Source: Bretschneidera sinensis (taxonomy: Eukaryota > Streptophyta > Magnoliopsida > Brassicales > Akaniaceae). Taken from it: a stretch of 64,000 nucleotides of DNA. Location: the NCBI GenBank assembly GCA_023935145.1, contig CM043704.1:96683873-96747872 (forward strand). Direction: 5' to 3'. The notes below the pieces were generated by a model. It was not told where the DNA came from and searched no databases. It saw nothing but the letters and a program-made list of their open reading frames with translations. Made by a program: the position numbers and the translations under genes. The first letter of the stretch is position 1. Each line of letters starts with the position of its first letter. Below are positions 1-13,157 of this stretch, in pieces.

Positions 1-5
1 TGCAG

Positions 6-68
6 GTGCTGGAGTACATCAGAGAGTATGATCTACCCCGGCTCTTTTTGACAACGATTCATTTCTAA
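6..68 (+). other. possible terminal exon of an upstream gene
   Basis: The window opens with TGCAG, a plausible splice acceptor, followed by a short open frame beginning VLEYIREYDLPRLFL and closing with TAA at 66-68. Codon composition is richer than the AT-rich DNA that follows. I do not recognise the protein. The call rests only on position and composition, and a chance frame is quite possible. Confidence 0.22.
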
Positions 69-367
69 AATTTGCAGGTAGGGTGTAAATTTAATTTTTA
101 ACTTGATTATGGTGTTATTTTCTGATAAAAACCATTAAAAAATACTAAATCTAAAAAATGATCTCTCGAGATTACTGATGACTCATAAAGGTGATCGATT
201 CGTCAGACGAAGACACTTATCTTATTTTGTAGATATCGGCGATAGCTTTTCAATGATATCAAAAACATATTTTTCTAACCATCAGTTGATTCAATATCAT
301 AAAAAAAATTTGAAAATAAAAAAAATTTCCATATATTTATTTATTGGATTACTCTATTGTTAATTTA

Positions 368-415
<48 letters not shown>

Positions 416-2319
416 GTTCACCACTTTTTACTGCTGAAATCTTTTTCCAAAAAAAAAAGTTGAAAAATCAAGTCGACGTTAATTAACATTTAGCTTTATT
501 GAGCAACCACTTGACATTGATGCGGTACAAAATAATGAGCATGCTAGCGCTCGGATTGACAATTAAAATTTTTTCGTGGAATACACATACACAATTAATA
601 CATGTGTCATGCATAAGTATGTTATAAAAAAAGAAAATTTAATCATCAATCATGATTTATTAGGAAATTTATATAAACTCTAAATTCAAAACTATAAAAT
701 TTTCAGATAGGGAGTAGATCATTTCTGGATTTGTCTAATCAATGCAATTTAGTGACGTCGGGTCTTTAGTAATTTGTTTTATTTATATATTTTATAAAAC
801 ATATATATTTTATAATAAAATAAAACTTTAATGATAAAAAAATAATTTTATCGTAAAAAGTATATATTTTTATTATAAAAATATATATTTATCTTAAAAT
901 ATATAAATAAGATAAAGTATTTTTTATTTTATTATTACCAACGCAATCTAACAATTACCTTTAGTAATTGATTGGTAGATTGGGTCAAACATGAATTGGG
1001 CCAAAACCAGCTAAGTGTAGATGAGATAGTACTTTCGCACCCAATTAGGCCCTTTTATCCAGTGCTAGGGCCCTCCACATGCTAAAGATCCAGATTTTTC
1101 TCAGGTGGGCCTTGGTTTCAAGAGCCTTATAAGCCTTTTCAAAACAGGTGGTCCTTTGTAAAGTCCTTTCAGGCAACTTCACTTGCCTACCCTCTGCACC
1201 ACCTCCTCATAAAATGTAAATAAGATCATAGGTTAGTTATGACGGTGAGAACCTGCAAACTTTATATCAACTTCTCTACGATAAAAATTATGAAGTAAAA
1301 CTTGTAATACACTATTTTTACTTATAGATTTAGATTTTAAGATCACTTTATATTCAAAATTTATATGTATGACATGCTTTACTTTACAATTTTTTAAAGC
1401 AGATGAATTGATCTCGCAAACTTCAATGTAAAAAAATAACGAGTACGTGTATAGTATAACCTAAATAAGAAAATCTGTGTTGTTTTTATACGTATCGACG
1501 GGAAGAAAATTGATCCTAAGCCTTCGTTTGAATAGATACTTAAAAGATTATCGTTGGGTTGTGAGGTAGCAGTCTTTTGTAACTTATAAGTTATTGTTTT
1601 GATTTATTAATAAGCATTAATTTTAATTATAAATTTTTATTAAAAAATATATAACTATTGAACTAAACACACAATGGTACTTTTAATCTTTACTAAGTAC
1701 TCTGAAAAAATTAATTCATTTAGATTTAAATCTTTAGTAATTAATTGGATTTTTATAATTACTGATGTTCATAATAAGATGGTGTGTCACGCCACTTAAA
1801 AATTAAATATAAGATTATACTTGTGCCAGGTCATTTAATTTATCGAGGTGTTCATAATGATGTGGCTTAATACAAAATGATGCCATGTTATAGAATGTGG
1901 CTCATTCCCTCTCAAAGTAAACAAAATATAGATTAAACCTTTTGAATAATTTTGTAACGATGTCTCTTAAATTTTTTTTAAATTGATATTCTTGATTTTT
2001 TTTATAGTTTAACAAAAATTATTTATTTAAATTTTAAACGATGTGACATTTAATATCATCAAAACTATAACCAACTACAAATAATTTGATTGCATAGTAT
2101 TTAAATTCGATTTACTCTTAAGCTTTAACCTCAAGTTATAAATACCCAAATAATAATTATAAAAGCCCGGGTGGTAAAGATCAAACGAAAACTTTGAAAC
2201 CATCGCATGAGATGGCACCTTGTCATTGGTTGGGTATTAGGATGGACAAAATGGAGTACCAAGCTTTAAATTCCTCCTTTAACCTCTAATAAGCACAAAT
2301 GTTTTGTGATGTATGCATG
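69..2319. other. AT-rich intergenic DNA without recognisable genes
   Basis: No frame with family resemblance was seen on either strand. It holds a TA microsatellite (about 370-413) and long A/T-rich stretches typical of plant intergenic DNA. No element ends could be paired. Confidence 0.6.
370..413. repeat. (AT)n microsatellite
   Basis: Uninterrupted alternating TA over about 44 bases. Confidence 0.95.
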
Positions 2320-2324
2320 GATAT

Positions 2325-2735
2325 AGTTATATAATGCTGCGTAATATATGAAAATTGCAACATTGGTGTAATCCACATCATGTTGTAAATTTATTTTCTA
2401 AAGTGAAACAGAATATAATAATCAAGACTTAGATACGTGTAATAATCATTATTTTTAAGTTTTATTCATCTCCACTTGAATAAATAAGTTTACTATGGAT
2501 TACAGATAAATAGTCATTGAAGATATATTTATATAATGCTGGGTAATATATGAAAATTGCAACATTTGTGTAATCCACGTTATGTTGTAAATTTATTTTC
2601 TAAACTGAAACAGAATATGAGAATCAAGACTTAAATACATGTAATAATCACTGTCTTTTAGGCTTTATTTGTCTCCACTTGAATAAATAAGTTTGCTATG
2701 GGTTATAGATGAATAGTCCTCCAAGATACAACTAA
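2325..2735. repeat. tandem duplication, period 202 bp
   Basis: Two neighbouring copies of about 200 bp. ATAATGCTG occurs at 2331 and 2533, and the copies stay alignable through TTGAATAAATAAGTTT to about 2735. They differ by scattered substitutions, so the duplication is not recent. It lies next to the copia remnant and may be part of its decayed LTR. Confidence 0.8.
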
Positions 2736-2869
2736 GTCTCAAGCTTGAAGTCTGCAGACAGCAAAATCTGAAGAACTTTTGATTTAATTTTGCTTTGAAA
2801 TACTTGAATATTATGGCAGAGTTTTGAGAGAAAAAAAAAAGAAGAAAGAATGAAAAAATAAATCGTGTT

Positions 2870-4010
2870 CTGAAAATGGGAAGTCATGGGATTTATAGGT
2901 GCATACACATCTCTTCAAATAGTTATGAAAAATCATATTTTTTCAGTTGGAAAGATATGATTTTTTCAGATTTAATGAGAGCTTTACTATTATGTCTACT
3001 AGTTTTTAACTGATCAGATCGTGTCTGTTTAAAAAATCAATTATTAAATCTCACACTTTTTCCGTTTAAATCAAAACCTTTGATTTAAACTGATGCATTT
3101 TAATTTAATTTCACACAAAAATCAATTATTAAATCTCATATTTTTTCAGTTTAAATCAAAACCTTTGATTTAAACTGGTACCTTTTAATTTAATCTCACA
3201 CATTTTTCTATTTAAATCAAAACCATTTGATTTAAACTAATGCTTTTGGGTTTTCAAATAACACTTTACAATCATTTTTCTAACAATCCCCCACTTGTTT
3301 GAAAAACCAAATTTGAAAAATACTGCCACAATATCTCCGAGTCTTATATGCATAAAAAATGTATCTTTCGATTTAAAACCTTGTATTAGTGTAAGCAACT
3401 CAAAGTCATATCAAAATGAATGGTGTCCTTTAGATTAAACCAACATTTCTATATGATACGACTGGAGCCACCACACACATACAATTCTCTTATTTCGGTA
3501 AGAATTTATTTTCACTTAGCACTATTATGGTCATGTGCTATATCTTGGTTTCACGAACCTTAAGAGAGCAAATCATAACTCTATATAACAAGCAACACCA
3601 CTCTTTTGTTCATATAGGTGAAGTTTCTCTCGTGTTTCCGTTACTAGAACACATTTGATAACTTCATTAAGAGTTTAATTCATCTACTAAAATGTAATGG
3701 ACGATATTTTCTTTCTCAGTTATGGGCCAACTTTGTGACAATATCAACAATTAATCACAATAACTTGTTATTACCCATCAAAGCCTATGACTAGTGGTCT
3801 AGTAGTATTAGGTTGGATTGTCATAATTGCTGATTTTTAAATGGTTTAAGCCCAATTTCTTTAGATGCATTACTTACTAGTTCTCTTGCGAGTGCCTTAG
3901 TAAGTGAATTAACTAAGTTCTTACTTGACTTTACATTGACAATTGTAATGATACCATCTTGTATCAATTGTCTCACATGCTCATGTCTAAGACTGGTATG
4001 TTTAAACTAA
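2870..4010 (-). mobile_element. decayed Ty1/copia 3' end (RNase H tail, PPT, LTR), minus strand
   Basis: Read on the minus strand, 4000 to about 3840 translates to a copia RNase H C-terminus with recognisable pieces (HVRQLIQDGIITIVNVKSS, then NLVNSLTKALARELV). This is the stretch that ends copia pol. Downstream, near 3290-3301, CAAGTGGGGGAT immediately precedes TGTTAG, which is a polypurine tract plus LTR start. The LTR runs to lower coordinates, and its far end could not be fixed. A TATA-like CTATAAATCC lies near 2890-2900 on the minus strand. No 5' part of the element was found; it is truncated beyond about 4400. Confidence 0.65.
3064..3236. repeat. three copies of a 12-bp palindrome pair (GTTTAAATCAAA/TTTGATTTAAAC)
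   Basis: At 3064-3090 and 3149-3175, GTTTAAATCAAA is followed by ACC and then by its exact reverse complement. A third copy at 3211-3236 carries one extra base and a shorter stem. The repeats lie in the presumed LTR of the copia remnant and are separated by similar AT-rich text, so they arose by local duplication. Confidence 0.85.
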
Positions 4011-4522
4011 CTATTTAAGGTACCTCTCACAAAACTTCATTATCACAAAGTATGGATTCTAAATGTATAGGATGTGGCCACAAAATTTATTTCCAACAAT
4101 AAATTTTTAATTAATCCATTCAATTTTTTTTTTCAATTGTTGTCGAGGCAATTTATTCGGATTTTATTGTGTGAGACATACAGGTTTGTCTATTGCTCTT
4201 TCAAGAGACATTACCTCCTCTTGGGTATTTTATATCTCTCACTCTCATCAACCGACTAGCATCAATGTATTCTCTTGATACAACTGGATTACCATAACAT
4301 CAATGTGTCCTCTTGATACAACTGGTTCATATCAAATCAATGGTTTTATTTAGATAACCAAGGATTCTGTTAATTTTGTACATTCTTATAATGCATTATT
4401 AAATACTCAAATCATAACCTCACTGTGCTTTTTTACCTTTTTTTTTTTTAAAGATTTGAACTCTATCTTATTCTAAATACTTCTACAATTTGAGAGTTCC
4501 AATAAACTCAATTTTATGTTTT

Positions 4523-4555
<33 letters not shown>

Positions 4556-5329
4556 TACATAAATATTTGAAATTTTAAACCCACTCAATTTAAAATATTA
4601 TTAAACTTTTAGATTAACATGATCAACATATAATCATATTTCATGTGCATCGATAACTAAAACACATCGATATTTTGTAATTATTTTATAATTGTTTGAT
4701 ATAATATCGGTAAAAAGTGAAAGAGAATATTCTTTAATTTTGAAAATGATGTTGCCAAGGCAACTTGCCAACGGGACCAGGTATAAAGCAAACACAACGG
4801 GAGGCTAATAGTGTCGATTGGCTTGCAAGCTAGCGGCATAATGCTAATCATGATTTAACTGGTGAATAAAAGAAATAGCAAATTAAGAAAACTGAAAATG
4901 AAAACAAGCAAGAGAAAAGAACCCGACATTAAATTAGACCGACAAAATCAACACACAGTATCTTTTCAAAGTACATTTTGTGCCCAACATGTCTTCCCTC
5001 ATTATACTTCATTAAATTTCAAAGAAAAGACACAAAGACACGCGTAGAGCACTTAGCATGCAAGGTGGTGGTCGATCGGGTACGTATGTGGTATATTGCA
5101 ATTTGATTAGGGATCAACTAGCGGCGAACATTCTAGTAAAAATTTTAAAGTGAATTTATTGGTTTAAATATAATTTAAACAGTATTTAAACATTTTCGGT
5201 TTATTCCATAAATATTAGTTCTTTTCAATTGAGCTGGGAATATAATTAGTGTACTTTCTTATATGGTATATTATTAAACATATGTATACTGTTAGATACA
5301 ATTTGTAATTTTAGAGTAAAAGTAAATTC
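4011..5329. other. AT-rich intergenic DNA
   Basis: The first few hundred bases may be further decayed copia sequence: a duplicated TCTCTTGATACAACTGG occurs near 4272 and 4310. There is an (AT)n tract near 4525-4555. No gene is recognised. Confidence 0.5.
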
Positions 5330-5466
5330 GTTTTTTTAATTATCATGTCATTATGAAATAATACAAATTATAATAGAAAAAATAAAAATAAAAAAATGAT
5401 TGTTTTAGTGTTAGTAGGATAAAAATACAAAATTAAAATTAAAAAAAGTTCTTTTTGATCTTACCC

Positions 5467-5502
<36 letters not shown>

Positions 5503-5885
5503 GTGTGCGCGCGCGCACGCGCGTCCTTATTTATCTTCTTTCATTAAGCTGAAAACAAAACTGTATAACAAACAGATCTTTGTGAGTAATTAAATTTTTT
5601 TTTTCTTCTAAGTTATATTTCTCAATTATTTAATTGTCATATCATTATGCAGAGTATAATTACAGTAAGAAAAATAAGAATTAAAAAGGGTGAACATTTT
5701 CGTGCTAGTAGGGTAAAGAATACAAAATTAAATAGAAAAAAAATTCTCATTAACCTTTTATATATATATATATATATGTATGTATATATCTTCTTTCATC
5801 AAGTTGAAAACAAAACTGTATAACAAACAAATTTTTGTGAGTGGTTAAAATTTCTTTTCTTTTAGGTTATATTTTTCAATTAAAT
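5330..5885. repeat. tandem duplication, period about 255 bp, with AT/GC microsatellite core
   Basis: GAAAACAAAACTGTATAACA occurs at 5551 and 5806, and the flanking text (TTATCATGTCATTATG / TGTCATATCATTATG) also aligns. The two copies differ in microsatellite content: the first holds CT, AT and GC alternations, the second only AT. Confidence 0.75.
5482..5524. repeat. long alternating purine-pyrimidine tract (AT)n-(GT)n-(GC)n
   Basis: TA dinucleotides run directly into GTGTGCGCGCGCGCACGCGCG without breaking the purine-pyrimidine alternation. The GC-rich part at 5503-5523 is the class of sequence that most easily adopts left-handed Z-DNA. Confidence 0.85.
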
Positions 5886-7928
5886 TTAAAATAGCTTAGC
5901 TTTGGATGTATTTGAGATTTGAGCTTAATGAGTTTTATCTCTCTTGATTTGCACTCAAATTTTGATTATAATAAAATCTCTCATCATCGTTTATGGACGT
6001 AAAAATTTTAACTTTAAATTACATAAATTTTTTATGTTTATTTATTTTTTTACTGTATTATTGTTGAGAAAAAGAAGAATAATACTCTTGGATATTGTTT
6101 GCAAACTGTTTTAAACATGATTAAAATCAAAATTTACCTTAAATTAAAATAAAAATTATCTTTAATTACTGTTTAAAACATGAACAAACAACGCTTTAGA
6201 GTACTTTTCGCTCACAAAGATTATTTACCTTGCAAGCTGTTATCTACTAATTTTTTTGTATGTTTACGTGAACATGGGAAATTAATAATTCAAATTTGCA
6301 CAGGATAACATCAACATCTCAACTTTCATTTGTGTCGCACAATTTTACGGTGAATGTGTACTTGAAAATGATACAAAGCAAATAAGACCATGATGTGATG
6401 CAGAACATGATTTACAGTACTTAATGAGGCAAGTTAATCATTAATTTCTATTACATTTATGTTCTCAACTACTACTATAGTACTGTACTTTTCTGCTCAT
6501 TTTAGTACCCATTGCATACTCAGAGAATTCTACCCACCATGGATTACTCTTAATTACCAACTATTATAGTTGATTTTCTAATTAATGATAGGATCCAGAT
6601 GGCAAAATGGTAAAAATTATAAGTTTTTTTTTTTTATATTTATAATGATTTAACTCCTGATCCCACAAAGATAATGTTTCATTTAGAGAGCATAAATGAA
6701 GGGTAGTGAAATTGAAGTGACAAAGGCTCCTTCCTAGAATTTACATAGAACATGGGTGGGGGCATTTGCAGAAGAAACATATGCTGCCAACTGGAGAGTT
6801 GTCTCTCTTCTCTTGATTTGAGTTTCCAACTCATTGTTTTTCTCAAGTTGATGTGAAACACAGACATGACATCTTCATTACTAATTATTCATTGCATTTT
6901 TTTTTTTTGCTTTCTTACGAAATTATAAAATAATTTATGTTATTTTTAAATATAAAAAATTAAGTTAAATATTTTAAAAACACATTTTTTAAAAGAATAA
7001 ACACTTAAATTTTTTTCTTCTAAAAAACCCTTTAATTAATTATTTTATTAAAACAGTTTTTATCTCTCAAATTATTTATTAGTTAAATTTTAAAATTATT
7101 TCTTGTATTTTAACGACTATAAATTCAAACAATCACTAGCGAAACGATACCTAATAGATCTAATATATAAAGCACACTCTTAGACTTTAGGGTACCATTT
7201 AAACATAGGGACATGATTTGACAGATCCCTGGCATTATTACATTTGTAGTGTTATGTATTTTCAAATGAAAGTATGCAGTAAAATTGTGAAACTTCTTTT
7301 CAAGTTTCCTTAAGTTTTTTTCTTTTTTTTTTGTCTAAAGATTTCTTCCAATTATATACTCATCATGTCATTCAATTTGATTTTTACCATATTAAGAAGT
7401 TTTCAGATTTAGATTTTTTTTATTCGAGAATATTGAATATGTATAGACATTATTAATAAATTTTTTAAAAAATATCAATAAAATTTTTAATAGAGTATTT
7501 GATGTAGTAAAAAATCATCAGAAAAGAGAGATCAAAATTGCATTTAAATTAATAAAAAAGAGTAGAGGACTAGCTAACCAGATGAACCCTTTGCTTATCT
7601 TAACAGGAAATTTTCTTGGTTGGTTTATGTCTAAACTATTTAGAAATTTTATTGGTAATTTTAAATTTTTTATCGATAATATTAATTTTTGTGTCTCAAA
7701 CTTATATTAACGTTATCAACAATACTCCTCAAAATTATTAATAAAGTTTTCGATTAATCTAAACCATTTACCAACCAAATTTTTTTGCTCTTAATGGTCA
7801 TACTAAATATTGAAAAGAAGAAGAAAAAGCAGTTTTCAACAAAAGATTACATGAACCAACAATGGTCCAATGGTTTCATGATGTTATTCAAAGAGAGAAA
7901 GAGATTCCTCTTACTGATGGGCGAGTTA
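5886..7928. other. AT-rich intergenic DNA
   Basis: No coding frame with family resemblance and no paired element ends were seen. Confidence 0.5.
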
Positions 7929-8464
7929 GGCTATGTTTGGAAACAGTTTTTAAAAACTATTTTCGGTTATCGAAAACTGAAAACAGTTTTCAAAAACCCT
8001 TTTCTATATTTAGCAAACAGTTTTCAAAAATAATTTTCTAAACAATTTTTAAAAACAGTTTTCTAAAAACTCCAAATTGGTGTTCTGACATAATTTTCGA
8101 AAAATAGCCTTAAAATCAGTGTTCACTTCTCTGTTTCATTCTTTCTCTATGGTATATAAAAATATAAAAATATTAAAAATAAAATAATATTAATTATTTT
8201 AAATATTTAGTAAATATGAGAAATAAATTAATATAGATTTTAAATTTAAACTCAAAACTAAAAATAATTACAAGGTATATCAAAACAATTTTTAAAATAA
8301 GATTATCCAAACAACATTTCATTGTTTTTTGTTTTGGAAACAGTTTTCAAATTATAGTTATCTAAACATGTTTTCTTTAGAAAACATTAAAAAATTATTT
8401 TTAATTTTCTTTTTTAATTTTTTTTTAAAAACTATAAATAAAAAACTGTTATACAAACAAACTC
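7929..8464. mobile_element. Tourist-like MITE (PIF/Harbinger type)
   Basis: A 536-bp AT-rich segment is flanked by the trinucleotide TTA at 7926-7928 and 8465-8467, the target-site duplication of PIF/Harbinger elements. The left end GGCTATGTTTGGAAACAG and the reverse complement of the right end (GAGTTTGTTTGTATAACAG) form a diverged terminal inverted repeat. Inside are many copies of AAACAGTTTTC-type motifs and no coding capacity. The superfamily call rests on the 3-bp TTA duplication and end sequence only. Confidence 0.6.
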
Positions 8465-9947
8465 TTAATTTTACAAAACCTGAAAAAGTGAGTCACCTTT
8501 TACTGTCCTGTTTAGAAAAGGAGAGATCATGAATCGCTTATTCTTATAGTAGACGCGACTTTAGTGAAAAGTGCTCTTGGCATGTGACTTATTTTGACTT
8601 CTTAAAACAATTCACAGTAAATATTGTTAAAATTTTCTTATATTTGATGTCTTTTTTTATATTTAATAGTATTACCATGATACCATCATAAAAATTACCA
8701 TAAAATATAACTTAGATTATGAAAAATATGTACTAGATTTTTATGGGGATTTGTTTTAAAGCAAGTCACCATAGATTTGGTCTTCGTGAAAACATTTATT
8801 TATTTTTTTAAATCTAAGCAATTACATAGTAATATGTTGTAACCAATGATTGGGTTTATGAAAAGAATTAATTTTTTTAACAAAAATTTAAAAAATTACT
8901 TTTATGTTAAAACAAATTTTATTATTATCAAATCTATATTTACTATTAATAAAATCAGAATATTTATTTGGTGTCCACATTTCAAAATGTTCTATAAATC
9001 CATGCTTAAATTAAATATTTAAATAAAGTTATATATGCAACTCAAATGATTTCAAATCGCCGCATCTTTCTTCCATGGTTTTTTCTCTCATTTCTTATAT
9101 ACATTTCTTATCTTTAACTTATATTTTTCACTCTTACTGTTCTACTCAAACTTAACTTCTCTCATTTTCTTATCTTTCTTATCTTTAATCTTATCTACTA
9201 TCTTTATCCTTCTTATCTTCAATTATGTTGATTTTATCTATGAACATGTTGATTTATCACATAACTCTCATCTTCAATTTATGTTTTTCACTCTCAATGT
9301 CCTACTCAAACTTAACTTTTTCACTCTTTTTATCTTTTTTATTTTTGACTCATATTGACTTTTTCTGTTAATATACTGTGTTATCACATGATATCAAATA
9401 AATACTAAACACATTGTTATTTTACTTATAAACCCAAACTATTGCTAGACCAATTCATACCTTAGTCTAGTCCTTAACTCATGGTACTTTCTTAGCATGA
9501 AAACCCAATCGACGGTTAGAAATTACCCAAACAACAGTTGGTTAAAACTGTTCCCAACTCAAGCCGGCCGATCAAAACAAAGATTCTTAAAACACTTTCG
9601 TGTTGCTCGATCACTGGATAAAAAGTAAATTACAAATCATACATTTTTTGGTCTCATTTAACTGCTTTCTACAGTGACTCAAAGCAAAAAAAAATCAACA
9701 GTACTACAATTTCTTATTACAGTACTTTATATTCAAAAAATTGATAATAATAAACAGATTTCCGTACATACTTAAGTACCCCACATTCTCTGACAAGCCA
9801 CGTTGTTTAGGTTGCCCAAGGATACATATGTTTTTTAGAGTTTAACATGTTCTTGATTTGATTCCACTCAAAGATCTTATTTTGCCCAAGTAGCTAGCCA
9901 TGCACAGGTCTTTAATTGCAATCAACATTTTCAACGAGAGAGAGAGA

Positions 9948-9990
<43 letters not shown>

Positions 9991-10298
9991 TCGTGAGCAG
10001 GCAAATCACCCTTACTTTCCTTAACATTAACTTCTCTCACAGGATTGTTTACAGCCAAACATCTGTGAGGAAAACCTCAAGCTTTATACAAATCTAACCC
10101 AGAAAATTTACTTGGGTTTCAAGTTAGTCATTAAACATAAAAAACCCCAAATGGGTACAAAAGATCCACAGGCTTAAAGAAAAAGAAAAGAACGATCAAG
10201 AATCACAGTGAAGAAAGATGTTAAAAAAAGAGAAGCTTTTAGTGTCGGCTTCATCTTGGTCATCTTCTCCAAGCAAAACCCATCACAGTACTCTTCTT
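8465..10298. other. AT-rich intergenic DNA with pyrimidine-rich repeats
   Basis: About 9120-9330 contains a loose duplication (ATTTTTCACTCTTACTGTT and TACTCAAACTTAACTT, again about 160 bp later). A (GA)n tract lies at about 9938-9988. No gene is recognised. Confidence 0.5.
9938..9988. repeat. (GA)n microsatellite
   Basis: Near-pure GA repeat of about 50 bases, interrupted by single GG steps. It lies about 310 bp downstream of the stop codon of the minus-strand SAUR gene. Confidence 0.95.
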
Positions 10299-10613
10299 TC
10301 ATTTAAGCATGGATGTTAGAGAGCGAAAAACAACTTCTTCACAAGGAATGGTAAGACCCATATAGTGATCAAAGCCAAACTCCTCTTCTGCTCGTCGAAG
10401 CAAGCATTGAAACTCAGGGTGAGTCAAGAATGAGATCGGAACAATGTATCTACTCCTGTTCTCTCCAACATAAACAGCAAAGTGGCCTTTTGGTACATCA
10501 AGAGGCAAACCATCTTCATCATACCCATGTTTCTTGCCTAAACTTGAGCATCTCTTGAGAATCTGTTTAAGCATAGCAGTTTGAGATAGCTTGGATGATT
10601 TTCTGATGGCCAT
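10299..10613 (-). CDS. SAUR auxin-responsive protein, SAUR50-like, 104 aa
   Basis: Intronless gene of the small auxin up RNA family. The known role of the family is to bind and inhibit PP2C.D phosphatases at the plasma membrane, which keeps the proton-ATPase active and promotes cell expansion. The SAUR core is complete: [20 protein letters not shown] near residues 45-64, then [21 protein letters not shown] and GLTIPCEEV. The N-terminus ([11 protein letters not shown], then [14 protein letters not shown]) is that of the SAUR50 subgroup rather than that of the SAUR cluster further along. The ATG at 10611-10613 is chosen because it gives this conserved N-terminus; the frame stays open upstream, but that part is unlike any SAUR. 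A TATA-like ATAAATA lies about 110 bp upstream. No defects were seen. Confidence 0.93.
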   Translation of the reverse strand: MAIRKSSKLSQTAMLKQILKRCSSLGKKHGYDEDGLPLDVPKGHFAVYVGENRSRYIVPISFLTHPEFQCLLRRAEEEFGFDHYMGLTIPCEEVVFRSLTSMLK

Positions 10614-10719
10614 TTTCTTTTCAAACAAGTAGTGGTTTGAAGCAAGTAAAGAGAGAGAACAGAGTGAGAAGTAAAGCCGAGGAAGTGGTGGTGGTGGTGA
10701 TGATGGGAGGTAATGGGGG

Positions 10720-10726
10720 TATTTAT
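10720..10726 (-). promoter_or_regulatory. TATA-like box of the SAUR50-like gene
   Basis: ATAAATA on the minus strand, 107 bp upstream of the chosen ATG, followed by a purine-poor leader typical of short SAUR 5' UTRs. Confidence 0.5.
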
Positions 10727-13157
10727 GAAGAAGGATCAGAGAGAGAGAGAGGGTCATCTGGACTGTGGGGGCAAAGGACATGCCACGGGTGTTTTGGGGT
10801 ATGTGTATGTGTAAGGACATGGTGGGAGCCAAGCCCATTGGGTTTTCACTTCTATGTTGGCCCTCCAAATGACAACATGGACCCTCTCCCACTCCCTCTC
10901 CCTCTCCCTATAGGGAATTTCTCTATTTTTCAAAAATTTCTACTCTCTAGGTATTGTTTGGCATAGCAACGGTTTCCATTTATAATTAATTTAACAGTCG
11001 TTGGAACATTTTTTGGTCAAATCGAAACTAAAAAAATGTAAAGTGTTTAGTAAAACAGTAATGAAAATTGTTTTTCTAACACAAATTTAGTTTTTTAGAA
11101 ACTATTTTTTATTTTTTATATAAACCCTAAAATCGTTAGACTTAATTTATGTTTATAATAAATAAAAACTATTTCATAAGCTTAAACGATGTAACTTGTG
11201 AAACAAACAAAATAAAGTTAAACATATTTAGGTAGATCTATTTTATATTGTTTTGACCATATGCAAGAATCAAATATAACTTTCCTAACTGCATGATGCC
11301 ATTAGTCTAAAATAAAGACATAAGTAGAGTAAATTAGATTTTGTACCCCCATTGGTTTTAAGTGAGTAAATAATTAAAGTTTTGTTGGAATGAGGGTACA
11401 AAACAAACTTTAAAAAGTCTTTACTTTTTACAAAAAGTAGAACCTAACCTAATCTTTCTTGATAAGATAAATTCTTGACGGTAGCAGAATTTGTTGATTT
11501 GCATCAATCAATCGAAAATTTAATTGATAAGTTTTTATAATTTTATTAATAAAATTTTAAAAAATATTAATTAAATTTTCAATAGATACAAATCAAAAAA
11601 TTTCTTTTACACCCTTGTGCAATCAAAATCTTTTCCCTTAGTGAAGGTATTTACTTCCTTCTCTCAACCTGAAATCACGGACCAAATAATAGCATGTGTA
11701 CTGAAGAGTACAACCCTGTTGACGGTTTGTTTTTTTGTGATTGTTAAGACTTGTGATTCTGTGGGCTGAGTAGTTCTCACACAGTACATACAAATTTCTG
11801 GCAGAAACCGATCCGTGTTTTACTGCTACATCTGTAAATTTTGACCTCAGTAACTGTTTGTTTTTACATGGTTCATACTTCATGAAAAGTATAAATTTAT
11901 CTCAAGCCTAGTACCCCCCCTCCCCATTCTAGTAGTATTTTTTTTATATCTCAAGTCCTAGGATTAATTTACTCTTCTCTATTCTCTAGTATCCTAGTTC
12001 AAAATAGATAATATAATTTAATCCACAACCTGTATTGTCCCTCATGCTTCAACAATCTCATATGCATGTCTTTTTGATTAATTATGACAAATTTTTGATT
12101 GATTACGACAATTTGGGTGAGAGAATTTGAAATTTAGACCACTTTTTAGGAGAGATGTGGCTGTCAATGCCTGTCTTAATAGTCATGACTCATCCTTAGA
12201 GACTACCACTACAAATGGATATCTAATTATAGATTTCTCTAATAAAATATATACAACTAGATAGACAATTCATAATTGTTGGATGCTATATAAGGAATTT
12301 TGTACAGTGTTAAAATTTTAGATGGCCCAATTTTTACTACATTTTTTTTCCTGTTCAAAGATGATATTGACAACTGCATTTTACAGATGCTTGACAAAAC
12401 AAGAACAACGGGAACATAGCAGGAGGAAAAAATATGTTCATTGATGATGTAACTTTTTATCTGAATAAAGTTCTGATAAATGACATAAAAATTGTTAGCA
12501 AGGACATTTTCCAGGTTCTTATAAAGACCTCAATTTTTTTTACGAGGACATCGATTTAATTTTCTCAGCAACTCTCAGAAAGTCTAATCCAAACCAAGTA
12601 TTCTCTCTTACAATACAATTTTTTTGCCTAAGGTATGAATGAACTCTAAATAACAAAGACAAAAAAACTGACAATGGTTTTTGTTAAATTCTCAACTTGC
12701 AAAGATTATCCATCAGAGCATTGTGTATTACTAGATGGAAGTGTCCCAACAATAGAAAGCTCTGCCCATGTGGTCCTGCTGAAACCATCAAACCATCACC
12801 ACAAATAGGAAAATTAAATTTAAACATAACTCTATTTCAAATGTGCACCACTGATATCTTCCTAGCGTGGCTCCATCTCAAAAAAGTTATATCTCCATGT
12901 TCCAAGGCTCAGAAAGTGATCTGCAAAGGCTAGATTTAATTCCTGATACGGCACTCTCCTGCTTTTATGTCTTCTCTTTTTGTTTTTCTCTCGACCCCCA
13001 AATGTCCATGACAGTTGACTAACATAAACCTATAGAGTCATCAGGAATTCGGTCTTTTGATAAGTGTAATGAGAAACACCTGAAAAGAGAGTCTAAATCT
13101 CTAATTTTCACTAAAGAGGAACCTATTAACTAAACCCATGACTTTATCCATCTGTCT
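10727..13157. other. intergenic DNA without recognised genes
   Basis: About 10950-11220 begins GGTATTGTTTGGCATAGCAA and may be a decayed MITE, but no matching far end was found. The rest shows no coding resemblance. Confidence 0.45.

Noticed and set aside
9842..10097. Open frames over the GA microsatellite
   Set aside because: Low-complexity Ser/Leu or Glu/Arg runs from a dinucleotide repeat.
10614..10892. N-terminal extension of the SAUR50-like gene upstream of the chosen ATG
   Set aside because: The upstream frame has no SAUR resemblance, includes the TATA-like box, and SAURs begin at the MAIRKS-type start.
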